Position numbers and translations under genes: made by a program
Origin: Curtobacterium sp. MCBA15_012
GTDB lineage: Bacteria; Actinomycetota; Actinomycetes; Actinomycetales; Microbacteriaceae
Direction: 5' to 3'
Assembly: GCF_001864935.2 (NCBI RefSeq)
Contig: NZ_CP126267.1
Span: forward strand, 1,550,001-1,614,000
DNA length: 64,000 nucleotides
Shown here: positions 34,652-42,319 of the stretch, one piece after another
Layout of the letters: every line of letters starts with the position of its first letter
Numbering within the stretch: the stretch's first letter is position 1
Notes under the pieces: generated by a model
Told to the model about the DNA's origin: nothing
The model's database searches: none
What the model saw: the letters and a program-made list of their open reading frames with translations, nothing else

Positions 34652-34951
34652 GGGGTGGTCCCTGTGCTGGACCGGACGGGTGCTCCGGCGGGTGTGGGTG
34701 GGGGGCTGGAGGATCTTGTCCCCTCCGAGCCCGGTGCGCCAGTCCGTGTTCGGGGGGCACCCGGACGAGGGAGGTCGGCGTGCCGCTGCGCCTCGCGGCC
34801 GGCCGGGGATGCGTGGTGCCGGGGCTGCACCGTCCGGCGTGTCGCGGGTCCGGTCCGGCTGCGCTTTCCGGCCCCGCGCGGAGGCCGAGCGACGTCTCGC
34901 GTCACGCTGCGTCGGGCGGTGTCGGGCTGTGTCGGCCTGCGTCGGGCGGTG
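34652..34951. other. 300-nt intergenic region
   Basis: Holds the GH16 leader (AGGGACC before the ATG) and, at about 34895-34955, imperfect copies of TGCGTCGGGCGGTGTCGGG. No small gene with a ribosome-binding site was seen. Confidence 0.5.
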
Positions 34952-36259
34952 TCAGGGGCGGTAGCCGACGCACAGGACGGTCACGTCGTCCGGGTGGTCA
35001 CCGGCGTGGGCGAGCTCGGCGATGCCGTCGACGATCTGCTGCGGGTGCTGCCGTTCCGCGACCCAGGCCTCGAAGCGCTCGACCGCGTCGAGGTCGCCGC
35101 CGAACAGGTCGAGCACGCCGTCGCTCACCGCCACGACGACGTCGCCGGGCTCCAGGTCGGTCTGGTCGGCGGTCCACTCGGTGCCGACGCCGATCGGCAG
35201 GTGCGCCGCGCGCAGGGGGTGGACGGTGCCGTCGGCCCGGCGGAGCACGGCGAGCCCGTGTCCGGCGTCGACCCACCGCGCCCGGCCGTCCCGGGCGACG
35301 CGGAAGTGGAAGCAGGTGGTGAACTGCCCGCTCGTCAGGTCGGAGACGCCGGTCGCCAGCCCCGTGGCAGCGCGACGGACCGCGACGGCCGGGTCGGACT
35401 CGTCGACGGTGCTGCGGATGAGGGAGCGCACCGCGGCGGCGATCATGCCCGCGCCGACGCCCTTGCCCATCACGTCGCCGAGGGTGAACGCTGCACCGTC
35501 GGCGGTGGGGAACCAGTCGTAGAAGTCGCCGCCGACGGTCCGGGCCGGGATGCAGACCCCGACGGCGCGGAACTCGTCGGGCAGCCCGGCGGCGGTCGTC
35601 GGGAGCAGGGACTGCTGCACGAGCGCCGCGCGACCGATCTCGCCCTCGGCGATCCGGCGGCGGCGCTGCGCGGTGTCGAGCTGCAGCCCGGACAGGCGTG
35701 CGAGCTCGTTCGTGACCGCTGCCGCGGCGGCGTAGACGAGCAGGGCGAGCACGAGTCGGACGAGTTCGCTCGGCTGCGGGGTCCGCGGCGCGATCGCGTA
35801 GGACAGCATGAGCGTCGCGGCCGTCCCGACCAGGGGGTACACCACGTGCTGCCGGCCCGGGTTCGTCGCCATCCAGATCACCGGGAGCACGACGATCGCC
35901 AGGAACACCGACCGAGCGTCGCCCGTGCCGTAGCGGAGGAGTCCGATCGCCAGGAAGTCGAGTGCGGGGACGAGCAGTTCGAGACGGGTGACCGCGGGCC
36001 ACCGTGCCATCGCCCCCGCGGCGACCAGCCCGACGAGCGCGAGGCCGACGCCGGACCACATGGCACGCGCGTCGGTGACGTCGAGTCCCTGCACGACCGT
36101 GCTCGTCACCGCGGCGGCGACGATGAGGACCGCGACCACGGTCTGCTTCGCGAGCGGGTGCCACGACGCGCGCAGGGCGCTCAGGACGATCGGCCCCGTG
36201 TCGTCCCGGACGGACGCCGTCCACGTGGGGGAGGCGTGGCTGCCGGTGGTGCTCGTCAC
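34952..36259 (-). CDS. SpoIIE-type PP2C phosphatase with membrane domain
   Basis: 435 residues. About six transmembrane helices (residues ~35-200) feed into a coiled-coil-like helix (LQLDTAQRRRRIAEGEIGRAALVQ) and a PP2C domain: GGDFYDWFPT, LGDVMGKGVGAGM, VSDGVLDLFGG, HPDDVTVL, with metal-binding Asp residues. Such RsbU/SpoIIE phosphatases dephosphorylate STAS anti-anti-sigma factors in partner switching. The STAS/kinase pair at 62.4-63.1 kb is a possible partner. GTG start is inferred. Confidence 0.88.
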   Translation of the reverse strand: MTSTTGSHASPTWTASVRDDTGPIVLSALRASWHPLAKQTVVAVLIVAAAVTSTVVQGLDVTDARAMWSGVGLALVGLVAAGAMARWPAVTRLELLVPALDFLAIGLLRYGTGDARSVFLAIVVLPVIWMATNPGRQHVVYPLVGTAATLMLSYAIAPRTPQPSELVRLVLALLVYAAAAAVTNELARLSGLQLDTAQRRRRIAEGEIGRAALVQQSLLPTTAAGLPDEFRAVGVCIPARTVGGDFYDWFPTADGAAFTLGDVMGKGVGAGMIAAAVRSLIRSTVDESDPAVAVRRAATGLATGVSDLTSGQFTTCFHFRVARDGRARWVDAGHGLAVLRRADGTVHPLRAAHLPIGVGTEWTADQTDLEPGDVVVAVSDGVLDLFGGDLDAVERFEAWVAERQHPQQIVDGIAELAHAGDHPDDVTVLCVGYRP

Positions 36260-36450
36260 GCGCCCGAGTCAATCGGGTCGAGCATCACTCGGCAAGTCCG
36301 CGTTCAGGGGTGTCGCGCAGGTTGGACTGGTATCGGCGACGTTGGACGACGGGCGTCGCCCGGTCGTGCGCGGGGCGTCGCGCGTTCACACGAAGGACGT
36401 GGCGGGTCCGCACGCGGGGCGTCGCGGCATCGCCCAGGGGCGTCGCCGGG

Positions 36451-36717
36451 TCAGACGCCGAGGCGGAGCAGCAGGGGCCCGAGGAGGCCGACGACCCAAA
36501 CGAGCACCATCACGAGCGCCCCGCCGACGATGAACCGACGGCGCCGACGCAGGCGCGGACTGCGGTCGTCGTCGCCCCACATCTGCGCCCGCACGAGCGT
36601 GCGGTTCGCCTGCTCGACGACCTTGCGCACCTCGGGGTCGTCGAGCGGGAGCGCCCCGGACCGGGCGTGTTCCGCGATCGCCGTCGCTTCGGCGACGGTC
36701 AGCTCGTCCTTCGGCAT
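36451..36717 (-). CDS. 88-aa membrane protein
   Basis: MPKDELTVAEATAIAEHARS then a polar stretch (DPEVRKVVEQANRTL, MWGDDDRSPRLRRRRR) and one C-terminal helix FIVGGALVMVLVWVVGLLGPLLL. A tail-anchored small protein with basic residues just before the helix, so the N-terminus is cytosolic. No named family. It lies 51 nt downstream of the TetR gene on the same strand. The 190 nt after it hold GGGGCGTCGC repeats. Confidence 0.65.
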   Translation of the reverse strand: MPKDELTVAEATAIAEHARSGALPLDDPEVRKVVEQANRTLVRAQMWGDDDRSPRLRRRRRFIVGGALVMVLVWVVGLLGPLLLRLGV

Positions 36718-36768
36718 GGGGCCATCGTCCCACCCCGTGCCGTGCGGCGGCCAGGAGCCCTGACGGGT

Positions 36769-37401
36769 TCAGCGGGTCGGGCCGCCCTCGGCCCGCAGGC
36801 GAGCGAGTTCCTCGGCCAGGAGCTCGCGTGCCCACCCGACGTCGTCCTGCCGGGGACGGTGCGCCAGGTGCAGGGCGAGCCCGTCGAGGAGGGCGTGGAG
36901 CCGCGCGACCCGGCGCTCGGTCGGGGCCGGTGCTCCGCTCCCGGTCCCGGACGGGTTCAGCAGTGCGAGGAGCGACGCGCACGCGGACCGCACCGCGCGG
37001 TCGGCCTCGTCCCACGCCGCACGCACCCCGGGATCGGTCAGGGCGACGGACCCGAGGGTGAGGAACACCTCGGTCTCGGTACGGCGCTCGTCGTCGAGCG
37101 GCAGCAGCTGCTCGAGGCACCGGGAGACGAGGGGGACCGGGTCGACCTCGGGCGCGGGCAGGGAGGGGTCTGCGAACACCGCGTCCATGCGCTCCTGGAC
37201 CCGTGCGGCCACGCGCCGGAGGCAGGCCACGCGCAGGGCGTCCTGGGTCGGGTAGGCGCGGCGCAGCGAGGCGGTCGCGATGCCCGCCTCCTCGGCGACG
37301 TTCCGGACCGAGAACGCCACGAGCCCGTCGCGCGTGAGGACCCGCCAGGCTGCGTCGCCGATCTGCCGGTCGCGTTCGTCGTGGTCGATCAGGCGGGGCA
37401 C
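36769..37401 (-). CDS. TetR-family regulator
   Basis: 210 residues from GTG (VPRLIDHDERDRQIG). Helix-turn-helix: FSVRNVAEEAGIATASLRRAYPTQDAL. The GTG is six bases behind TACGAT, so a leaderless mRNA is likely; an upstream GTG at 37416 is the alternative. Divergent from a small membrane protein, with two identical 13-bp sites between. Autoregulation plus control of that membrane protein is the simplest reading. The ligand domain is not informative. Confidence 0.85.
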   Translation of the reverse strand: MPRLIDHDERDRQIGDAAWRVLTRDGLVAFSVRNVAEEAGIATASLRRAYPTQDALRVACLRRVAARVQERMDAVFADPSLPAPEVDPVPLVSRCLEQLLPLDDERRTETEVFLTLGSVALTDPGVRAAWDEADRAVRSACASLLALLNPSGTGSGAPAPTERRVARLHALLDGLALHLAHRPRQDDVGWARELLAEELARLRAEGGPTR

Positions 37402-37412
37402 GTGCCGATCGT

Positions 37413-37454
37413 ACACAGTCGTACTAGCATCGCCGTTGTGAACACAGTCGTACT
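37413..37454. promoter_or_regulatory. candidate TetR operator: two 13-bp direct repeats
   Basis: ACACAGTCGTACT occurs at 37413-37425 and 37442-37454, 29 bp apart centre to centre, covering the divergent TetR and membrane-protein promoters including the TACGAT box. Confidence 0.6.
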
Positions 37455-37484
37455 CAATCGGTCCTCCGGTACCCAGGGGTTCCC

Positions 37485-38012
37485 GTGCTGATCGCCGTCA
37501 TCGTCGCCTGCGAAGCGGGTTTCTGGGTGGCGGTGCTCGGCGGCCTGGTCCTCCGGTACGTCGTCGGACTCCGCCGGACCGGAGCGGTCCTGCTCGCCCT
37601 CGGGCCCGTCCTCGACGTCGTCCTGCTCGCGGTGACCGCACTCGACCTCGCCCGCGGAGGGACGGCCGACTGGATGCACGGTCTCGCCGCGCTGTACGTC
37701 GGCGTCTCCCTCGCGCACGGGCGCCGCATGGTCGCCTGGGCCGACGCGCGCTTCGCCCACCGGCGGACGGGGCGTCCGCTCCCGGAGCGCAGGACCGGGT
37801 GGGCGTACACCCGTGCGTGCTGGGCCGACGTGCTCCGGACCGGCCTCGGCGTCGTCGTCGCGGCCGGCGTCATCGGAGCGTTCGTGCTCGCGTTCGGTAC
37901 CGGGGAGCGCACGGCAGCCCTCGTCGCGTGGCTCCCGGTCCTCGCGGTCGTGCTCGGCGTCGAACTCCTGTGGGCCGTCAGCTCCACGGTGTGGCCGAAG
38001 CGCGCACGCTGA
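37485..38012 (+). CDS. membrane protein under TetR control
   Basis: 175 residues from GTG with AGGGG upstream. Five hydrophobic helices: LIAVIVACEAGFWVAVLGGL, TGAVLLALGPVLDVVLLAV, MHGLAALYVGVSLA, LGVVVAAGVIGAFVLAF and VAWLPVLAVVLGVELLWAV. The loop GRRMVAWADARFAHRR is basic and cytosolic. No family recognised with confidence; TetR-paired integral membrane proteins of this size are often of unknown function. Control by the divergent TetR is inferred from the repeated 13-bp sites just upstream. Confidence 0.72.
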   Translation: MLIAVIVACEAGFWVAVLGGLVLRYVVGLRRTGAVLLALGPVLDVVLLAVTALDLARGGTADWMHGLAALYVGVSLAHGRRMVAWADARFAHRRTGRPLPERRTGWAYTRACWADVLRTGLGVVVAAGVIGAFVLAFGTGERTAALVAWLPVLAVVLGVELLWAVSSTVWPKRAR

Positions 38013-38187
38013 CGGTGCCCGGTCGTCGCGACACCCGACGACCGCGCACGATGCCGGAGCGCGGTCGTGACGACCCCGCCCGGCTCGTGCGCTCGCCGCG
38101 GCCGTCGCCCGTCGCCCGTCGACGTCGGGTGTCCGGTGGACGACCCGCTGGACGGCACCGCAGGCCGCACCGGGTACCGATGGGGAC

Positions 38188-39150
38188 ATGGCACATCGGT
38201 TCCGCGGGAAGATCGTCGTCGTCACCGGAGCATCGAGCGGCATCGGGAGGGCCGCCGCGCACGAGTTCGCGCGGCAGGGCGCGACCCTCGTCCTCGCCGC
38301 TCGCGGCAGGGAGAGCCTCGAGGCGGCGGCGCAGGAGTGCCGCGACCTCGGTGCCGAGGCGGTGGCGATCCCGACCGACGTCGCCGACGAACACCAGGTC
38401 CGTGACCTCGTCGCCACGACGACCACGCGCTTCGGCCGCATCGACGTCTTCGTCGGCAACGCCGCCCTGTTCGTGTACGGCCTGTTCGAGCAGACCCCCG
38501 TCGAGGCCTTCAAGCGGGTCGTCGACACGAACCTGCACGGGCACGTGCACGCCGTGAAGGCGCTCCTGCCGCACTGGAAGCAGCGCGGCGAGGGCACCTA
38601 CGTGCTCGTCGGCTCAATCCAGTCGCTGCTGTCCGCGCCGTACCAGTCGGCGTACGTGACGAGCAAGCACGCAGCCCTCGGCCTGATGGACGTGCTCGCC
38701 GACGAGCACCAGGGCACCCGGATCCGCTTCGGCGCGGTGCTGCCGTCGACGATCGACACCCCGATCTACCAGAACGGCGCCAACTACACCGAGAAGGCGT
38801 CGCACCCGCTGCCGCCGACCGTGTCGGTCGAGCGCGCCGCGAAGGCCGTCGTCCGCCAGGCGCTGCACCCGAAGCGCAACCGCTACGTCGGACGCCTGCA
38901 GGCGGCGCTCGTCCCCGCCGAGTTCATCGTCCCCGGGATCTTCCACCGGATCACCCGTCCCGCTGTCGAGGTGTTCGCGCTCCGCGGTCGCCAGGCGCCC
39001 ACCGACGGCAACCTCTACGCGCCCGCCGACCACGCGAACGCGACCGACGGTGGCTGGGTCGCGAAGCGCCGCCGCGTCACCCGCCCGCTCCTGTGGGCGG
39101 GCATCGCCGCGGTGGTGGGCACGGTCGTGCTCGGCCGCTCGCGTCGCTGA
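38188..39150 (+). CDS. SDR oxidoreductase with C-terminal membrane anchor
   Basis: 320 residues. Rossmann motif VVVTGASSGIGRAAAHEFARQG, NAALF, SIQSLLSAPYQSAYVTSKHAAL (Ser and YxxxK). After the ~250-residue catalytic domain there is a linker and a C-terminal hydrophobic segment (PLLWAGIAAVVGTVVLGRSRR), so it is probably tethered to the membrane. Resembles DhbA/YdfG-like SDRs that act on lipids or quinols; substrate unknown. Single gene ended by the palindromic terminator. Confidence 0.85.
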   Translation: MAHRFRGKIVVVTGASSGIGRAAAHEFARQGATLVLAARGRESLEAAAQECRDLGAEAVAIPTDVADEHQVRDLVATTTTRFGRIDVFVGNAALFVYGLFEQTPVEAFKRVVDTNLHGHVHAVKALLPHWKQRGEGTYVLVGSIQSLLSAPYQSAYVTSKHAALGLMDVLADEHQGTRIRFGAVLPSTIDTPIYQNGANYTEKASHPLPPTVSVERAAKAVVRQALHPKRNRYVGRLQAALVPAEFIVPGIFHRITRPAVEVFALRGRQAPTDGNLYAPADHANATDGGWVAKRRRVTRPLLWAGIAAVVGTVVLGRSRR

Positions 39151-39160
39151 CGCACTACCG

Positions 39161-39208
39161 GACGGACGGGAGGCGCGGCACCGGTCGGTGCCGCGCCTCC
39201 CGTCCGTC
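39161..39208. terminator. palindromic terminator (family copy 5)
   Basis: Arms 39161-39182 and 39187-39208 pair perfectly over 22 nt around GGTC, between convergent SDR and RidA genes. Confidence 0.75.
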
Positions 39209-39281
39209 ACCCGGTCGCGTCACGGACGCGGCCCACCGGACCGGGTCGGCCCGTGCCCGGCCGTCGCGACCGGGCGTCCCG

Positions 39282-39713
39282 TCAGGCCGCGCGCTCGACG
39301 CGCGGGCCGTCGAGCACCGCGGCCACCGCCTCGATCTCGACCAGTTGGTCGTCGTAGCCGAGGACGGTGACGCCGAGCAGCGTGCTCGGCACGTCGTGCT
39401 CCCCGAAGGCGTCGCGGACGACCTGCCACGCGGCGACGAGGTCGGCCTGCCGCGTCGAGGCCACGAGCACCCGGGTCGAGACGACGTCCTCGAGGGCGGC
39501 GCCGGCGTCCGCGAGCGCCTGGCGCAGGTTCGCGACGCAGGCGGCGGCCTGCCCGGCGTGGTCGCCGACGGCGACCGTGCGGCCGTCCGCGTCGAGTGGG
39601 CAGGCCCCCGCCAGGAAGACGAGCCGCGCATCGGCCGGTGCGGTCGCGGCGTAGGCGTACTCGGCGACCGAGCTGAGGGACGAGGACCGGATGAGCTGCA
39701 CAGCGCTGACCAT
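39282..39713 (-). CDS. RidA/YjgF-family protein
   Basis: 143 residues; ATG with GGGAGGATG upstream. Family features: LVFLAGACPLDADGRTVAVGDHAGQAAACVANLRQAL, then STRVLVAS and the final strand EIEAVAAVL. The canonical Arg that binds enamine/imine carboxylates (in the R(V/L)xV strand) is present in STRVLVA. RidA hydrolyses reactive 2-aminoacrylate-type enamines. It lies 38 nt after the histidine phosphatase gene and may be co-transcribed. Confidence 0.85.
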   Translation of the reverse strand: MVSAVQLIRSSSLSSVAEYAYAATAPADARLVFLAGACPLDADGRTVAVGDHAGQAAACVANLRQALADAGAALEDVVSTRVLVASTRQADLVAAWQVVRDAFGEHDVPSTLLGVTVLGYDDQLVEIEAVAAVLDGPRVERAA

Positions 39714-39751
39714 GACGCCATCCTCCCCGAGGCCGGCACCTCCGGCTCGGG

Positions 39752-40354
39752 TCAGGGGTCGAGGCGGGTCCAGCCGCTCAGCGCCCGCCAGGTGCGCGGG
39801 TCGAACGTGAACACGCTGCCCATGCCCGGCTGGTCCAGGCGCCGCGAGACGGGCTCGCCCCGCAGGTCGGCGAGGAGCAGCGCCCCGACAGCGCCGTGGG
39901 CCACCACGGTGACGTCCGTGCCCCGACCGGCGGCGGCGGTGAGGTCGCGGACCGCCCCGACGATCCGGCGCTGCGCGTCGACCGCCCGCTCCCACCCTCG
40001 CACCGACTCCTCGGGCCGCGCGAAGAACGCGTCGACCACCGGTTCGAACGCCTCGGGAGGCAGGTAGCCGGTCGCGCTCCGGTCGATCTCGCCGAGCCGC
40101 GCGTCCTGCTCCGGCACCACACCGACCGCCGCGCCGAGGACGGCCGCGGTCTCGACGGCCTTGCGCTCGGTGCTCGAGACGATCCGGCGCACCCCGGGTG
40201 CCCACGCGACGCGGTGCGCGCCGGACGCCCGGGCGCGGCCGGAGTCCGACAGTCCCCAGGACTCGATCGGGACCGCGGGGTCGACGACGACCTCGGCGTG
40301 GGTCAGGAAGAACGACGGCACCGGCACAGCCTGGCAGACCCGTCCCGCCACCAC
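39752..40354 (-). CDS. histidine phosphatase superfamily protein (degenerate RHG)
   Basis: 200 residues. Phosphoglycerate mutase-like fold: FFLTHAEVVVDP with the phosphorylatable His but Thr in place of Arg in RHG, RIVSSTERKAVETA (second Arg pocket) and VVAHGAVGALLL with the distal His. The loss of the first Arg suggests weak or altered catalysis. Starts are GTG codons; the longest is given, and GTGs at 40327 or 40321 (VPSFFLTHAE) would fit family length better. Divergent from the retron, only ~16 nt from its promoter. Confidence 0.75.
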   Translation of the reverse strand: MVAGRVCQAVPVPSFFLTHAEVVVDPAVPIESWGLSDSGRARASGAHRVAWAPGVRRIVSSTERKAVETAAVLGAAVGVVPEQDARLGEIDRSATGYLPPEAFEPVVDAFFARPEESVRGWERAVDAQRRIVGAVRDLTAAAGRGTDVTVVAHGAVGALLLADLRGEPVSRRLDQPGMGSVFTFDPRTWRALSGWTRLDP

Positions 40355-40369
40355 GGCAGGGGTCGGTCG

Positions 40370-40375
40370 TATGGT
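40370..40375 (+). promoter_or_regulatory. -10 box of the retron transcript
   Basis: TATGGT lies six bases before the first base of the outer arm (40381). With the TANNNT-N6/7 spacing seen at other starts in this window, transcription would begin at or next to the arm. No convincing -35. Confidence 0.5.
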
Positions 40376-40380
40376 GTGCT

Positions 40381-40543
40381 CGTGGAGTTCCCGGGGGAGG
40401 CGGACGGCGCGCGTGACGCGTCGACCTCTCCGGGGTCACCCCGGGGCACGCAGGACCAGCAGGACCACACGCCCCGAGAGGCGCGGCGCGCTCCGCGCAC
40501 CAGCCCTCACGGAGGCACCGACAGGTCCCCCGGGAACCCCACG
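40381..40543 (+). ncRNA. candidate retron msr-msd RNA
   Basis: Outer arm a1 (40381-40398, CGTGGAGTTCCCGGGGGA) is complementary to a2 (40526-40543) at 17 of 18 positions. Between them: hairpin 40405-40423 (7-bp stem, loop CGTGA, one G-U), hairpin 40428-40446 (8-bp stem, loop TCA), then after a GGACCAGC/AGGACCA repeat a hairpin 40481-40498 (6-bp stem GCGCGG/CCGCGC). Short msr hairpins after a1 and a template part before a2 are the retron plan; the reverse transcriptase follows 19 nt later. The branching G would be 40399 or 40400 (in AGGC), by analogy only. The same interval is open in the RT frame, so a longer protein is the rival reading. Confidence 0.7.
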
Positions 40544-40561
40544 CACGCACCGCTCCCGGTC

Positions 40562-41872
40562 GTGGCGCAGGCGCTCGCCGACGCCTTCCTCGCCGCCGAC
40601 GACTGGAGCCGCGACGCGCTGACCGCCGCCGGGTACGACGTGCTCGGGGTGGAGCGGACGTACGTCGGTGTCGCGGTCGGGACGGCGCTCGACGCGTACC
40701 CACGGCCGCCCGTCGACGCGCCCCGGCAGCTCGCCGCGGTGCTCGCGACCGCCCCGCGCCTCGTCCGCCTCCACGACAGCCGCGGACCACGACGGCCCGT
40801 CCGGGTCCTGGCCCGGCAGGCCACCGCCGTGCGGGCGCGCCCGGTGACGGACAGCCCGCTGCTCGTCGACACGCTGCCCGAGCTCGCCCGAGCGCTCGAC
40901 CTGACGGTGGGGCGGTTGCTCTGGCTCGCCGACACCCGCGGGTGGAACCGCCGTCCGGGTGCGTCGAGTCCGCTCCACCACGTCCGGCACGAGTGGGTCG
41001 CGCGGCCCGGGCGGACCCCGAGGCTCCTCGAGAAGCCGATGGCGATGCTCCGGCGCACCCAGCGGACCGTCCTCGACGACCTGCTCGCGGCGCTGCCGGT
41101 CCACGACGCAGCGCACGGCTTCGTGCCCGGGCGCAGCGTCGTCACCGGTGCCGCCGGGCACGTCGGACGCCGGGTCGTCCTGACCGCCGACCTCACGTCG
41201 TTCTTCGCCACGGTCCGAGCGCCGACCGTGTACGGCGTGTTCCGCGCCGCGGGGTACGCCGAGCCGCTGGCGCACGTCCTCACCGGGCTCTGCACGCACC
41301 GGGTCCCGGTCCACGTCCTCACGGCGATGCCGCCGGGTGGGAGCATCGACGAGCGTCGGGCGCTCCGGGACGCCCTCGTCGAGGCGCACCTGCCCCAGGG
41401 AGCCCCGACGTCGCCGGCGCTCGCCAACCTGGCCCTCCGACACCTCGACGCCCGACTGGCCGGGTGGGCGACCGCAGCGGGGGCGACGTACACGCGGTAC
41501 GCCGACGACCTGACCTTCAGCGGCGACGACCGCCTCGCTGCCCGCGCCGACGCGTTCCTCCGCGGTGTCGAGCGGATCGTCGCCGACCAGGGCCACACGC
41601 TGAACCCCCGGAAGACCCGGGTCCGGCCCGCCGGGGTGCGGCAGTCGGTCACCGGTGTGGTCGTGAACGAGCGCACCGCACCCGGCCGCCGCGAGGTCGA
41701 CCGTCTCAAGGCCGTGCTGCACAACTGCGTCGTGCACGGTCCGGCGTCGCAGGACCGCGCGGGGCACGCGGACTTCCGGGCGCACCTGCTCGGCCGGATC
41801 GGCTGGGTCGGTCAGGTGCACCCGGACCGGGCAGCGAAGCTCCGGGCGCTGTTCGCCCGGATCGAGTGGTGA
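40562..41872 (+). CDS. retron-type reverse transcriptase
   Basis: 436 residues from GTG (VAQALADAF). Residues ~1-140 are a family-specific N-terminal region; then RLLEKPMAMLRRTQ, AHGFVPGRSVVTGAAGH, motif A VVLTADLTSFFATV, a ~35-residue insert with LCTHRVPVHV, LPQGAPTSPALANLAL, motif C YTRYADDLTFSGDD (YADD at 313-316), KTRVRPAGVRQ and the retron hallmark VTGVVVNE. The order, insert and LTGLCT segment recall myxobacterial Mx162-type retron enzymes. The NAxxH motif of retrons reads GAAGH here. No maturase, HNH or integrase domain. A GTG at 40382 would add 60 low-complexity residues over the RNA region. It copies the upstream RNA into msDNA; no effector gene adjoins. Confidence 0.88.
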   Translation: MAQALADAFLAADDWSRDALTAAGYDVLGVERTYVGVAVGTALDAYPRPPVDAPRQLAAVLATAPRLVRLHDSRGPRRPVRVLARQATAVRARPVTDSPLLVDTLPELARALDLTVGRLLWLADTRGWNRRPGASSPLHHVRHEWVARPGRTPRLLEKPMAMLRRTQRTVLDDLLAALPVHDAAHGFVPGRSVVTGAAGHVGRRVVLTADLTSFFATVRAPTVYGVFRAAGYAEPLAHVLTGLCTHRVPVHVLTAMPPGGSIDERRALRDALVEAHLPQGAPTSPALANLALRHLDARLAGWATAAGATYTRYADDLTFSGDDRLAARADAFLRGVERIVADQGHTLNPRKTRVRPAGVRQSVTGVVVNERTAPGRREVDRLKAVLHNCVVHGPASQDRAGHADFRAHLLGRIGWVGQVHPDRAAKLRALFARIEW

Positions 41873-41976
41873 GACGAGCCCCAGCGCACGGAACCACCCG
41901 GTAGCGGCGCTCGTCCGAGCGCCGACCCCGGACCGCGCCCCTGGCCCCGCACCGGTGTGCTCGCTACCGTGACGCC

Positions 41977-42225
41977 ATGACAGCGCACCGCGTGACCGCA
42001 CCGCAGCCGCCGGCGGACGGCACGAAGCCGAAGGGGCCGGCGTCGTACTTCCCGAGCATCGAGAAGACCTCCGGCCGTCCGGTCCAGGAGTGGCTCGACC
42101 TCGTGGCCGACCGGCTCGACACCCACCGGCACATGGAGGTCGTGACCTGGCTCAAGGAGGAGCACGGCCTCGGGCACGGCCACGCGAACGCCCTCGTCGC
42201 CTACGTGCGGCACGCGCTCGCCTGA
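41977..42225 (+). CDS. DUF4287-like protein
   Basis: 82 residues. GPASYFPSIEKTSGRPVQEWLDLVAD and HMEVVTWLKEEHGLGHGHANALVAYVRH match the DUF4287 family (small soluble proteins of unknown function, common in actinobacteria). ATG six bases after TACCGT, so likely leaderless and independently transcribed, 104 nt after the reverse transcriptase. As the nearest gene to the retron it could be considered an accessory, but its family is widespread away from retrons. Confidence 0.78.
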   Translation: MTAHRVTAPQPPADGTKPKGPASYFPSIEKTSGRPVQEWLDLVADRLDTHRHMEVVTWLKEEHGLGHGHANALVAYVRHALA

Positions 42226-42319
42226 CCCCGGGACAGCGCCGCACGTCACACGACGCAACGCACGGTCACGTGCCGCAACACCCGCCGACGCGGGCCGGGG
42301 CGCGTCGTAGCGTCACCGC

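Noticed and set aside
40382-40561. 60-codon N-terminal extension of the RT from GTG 40382
   Set aside because: The stretch is Pro/Arg/Thr/Gln-rich without family resemblance and coincides with the paired arms and hairpins. It remains the main rival reading, but the RNA interpretation explains more.
40562-41872. Group II intron maturase or diversity-generating RT
   Set aside because: No maturase or HNH domain, no intron domain V/VI sequence and no template/variable repeat pair; the VTG motif and flanking arms point to a retron.
41977-42225. Retron effector encoded by the DUF4287-like gene
   Set aside because: The family is common away from retrons and the gene seems to have its own leaderless promoter; kept only as a weak possibility.
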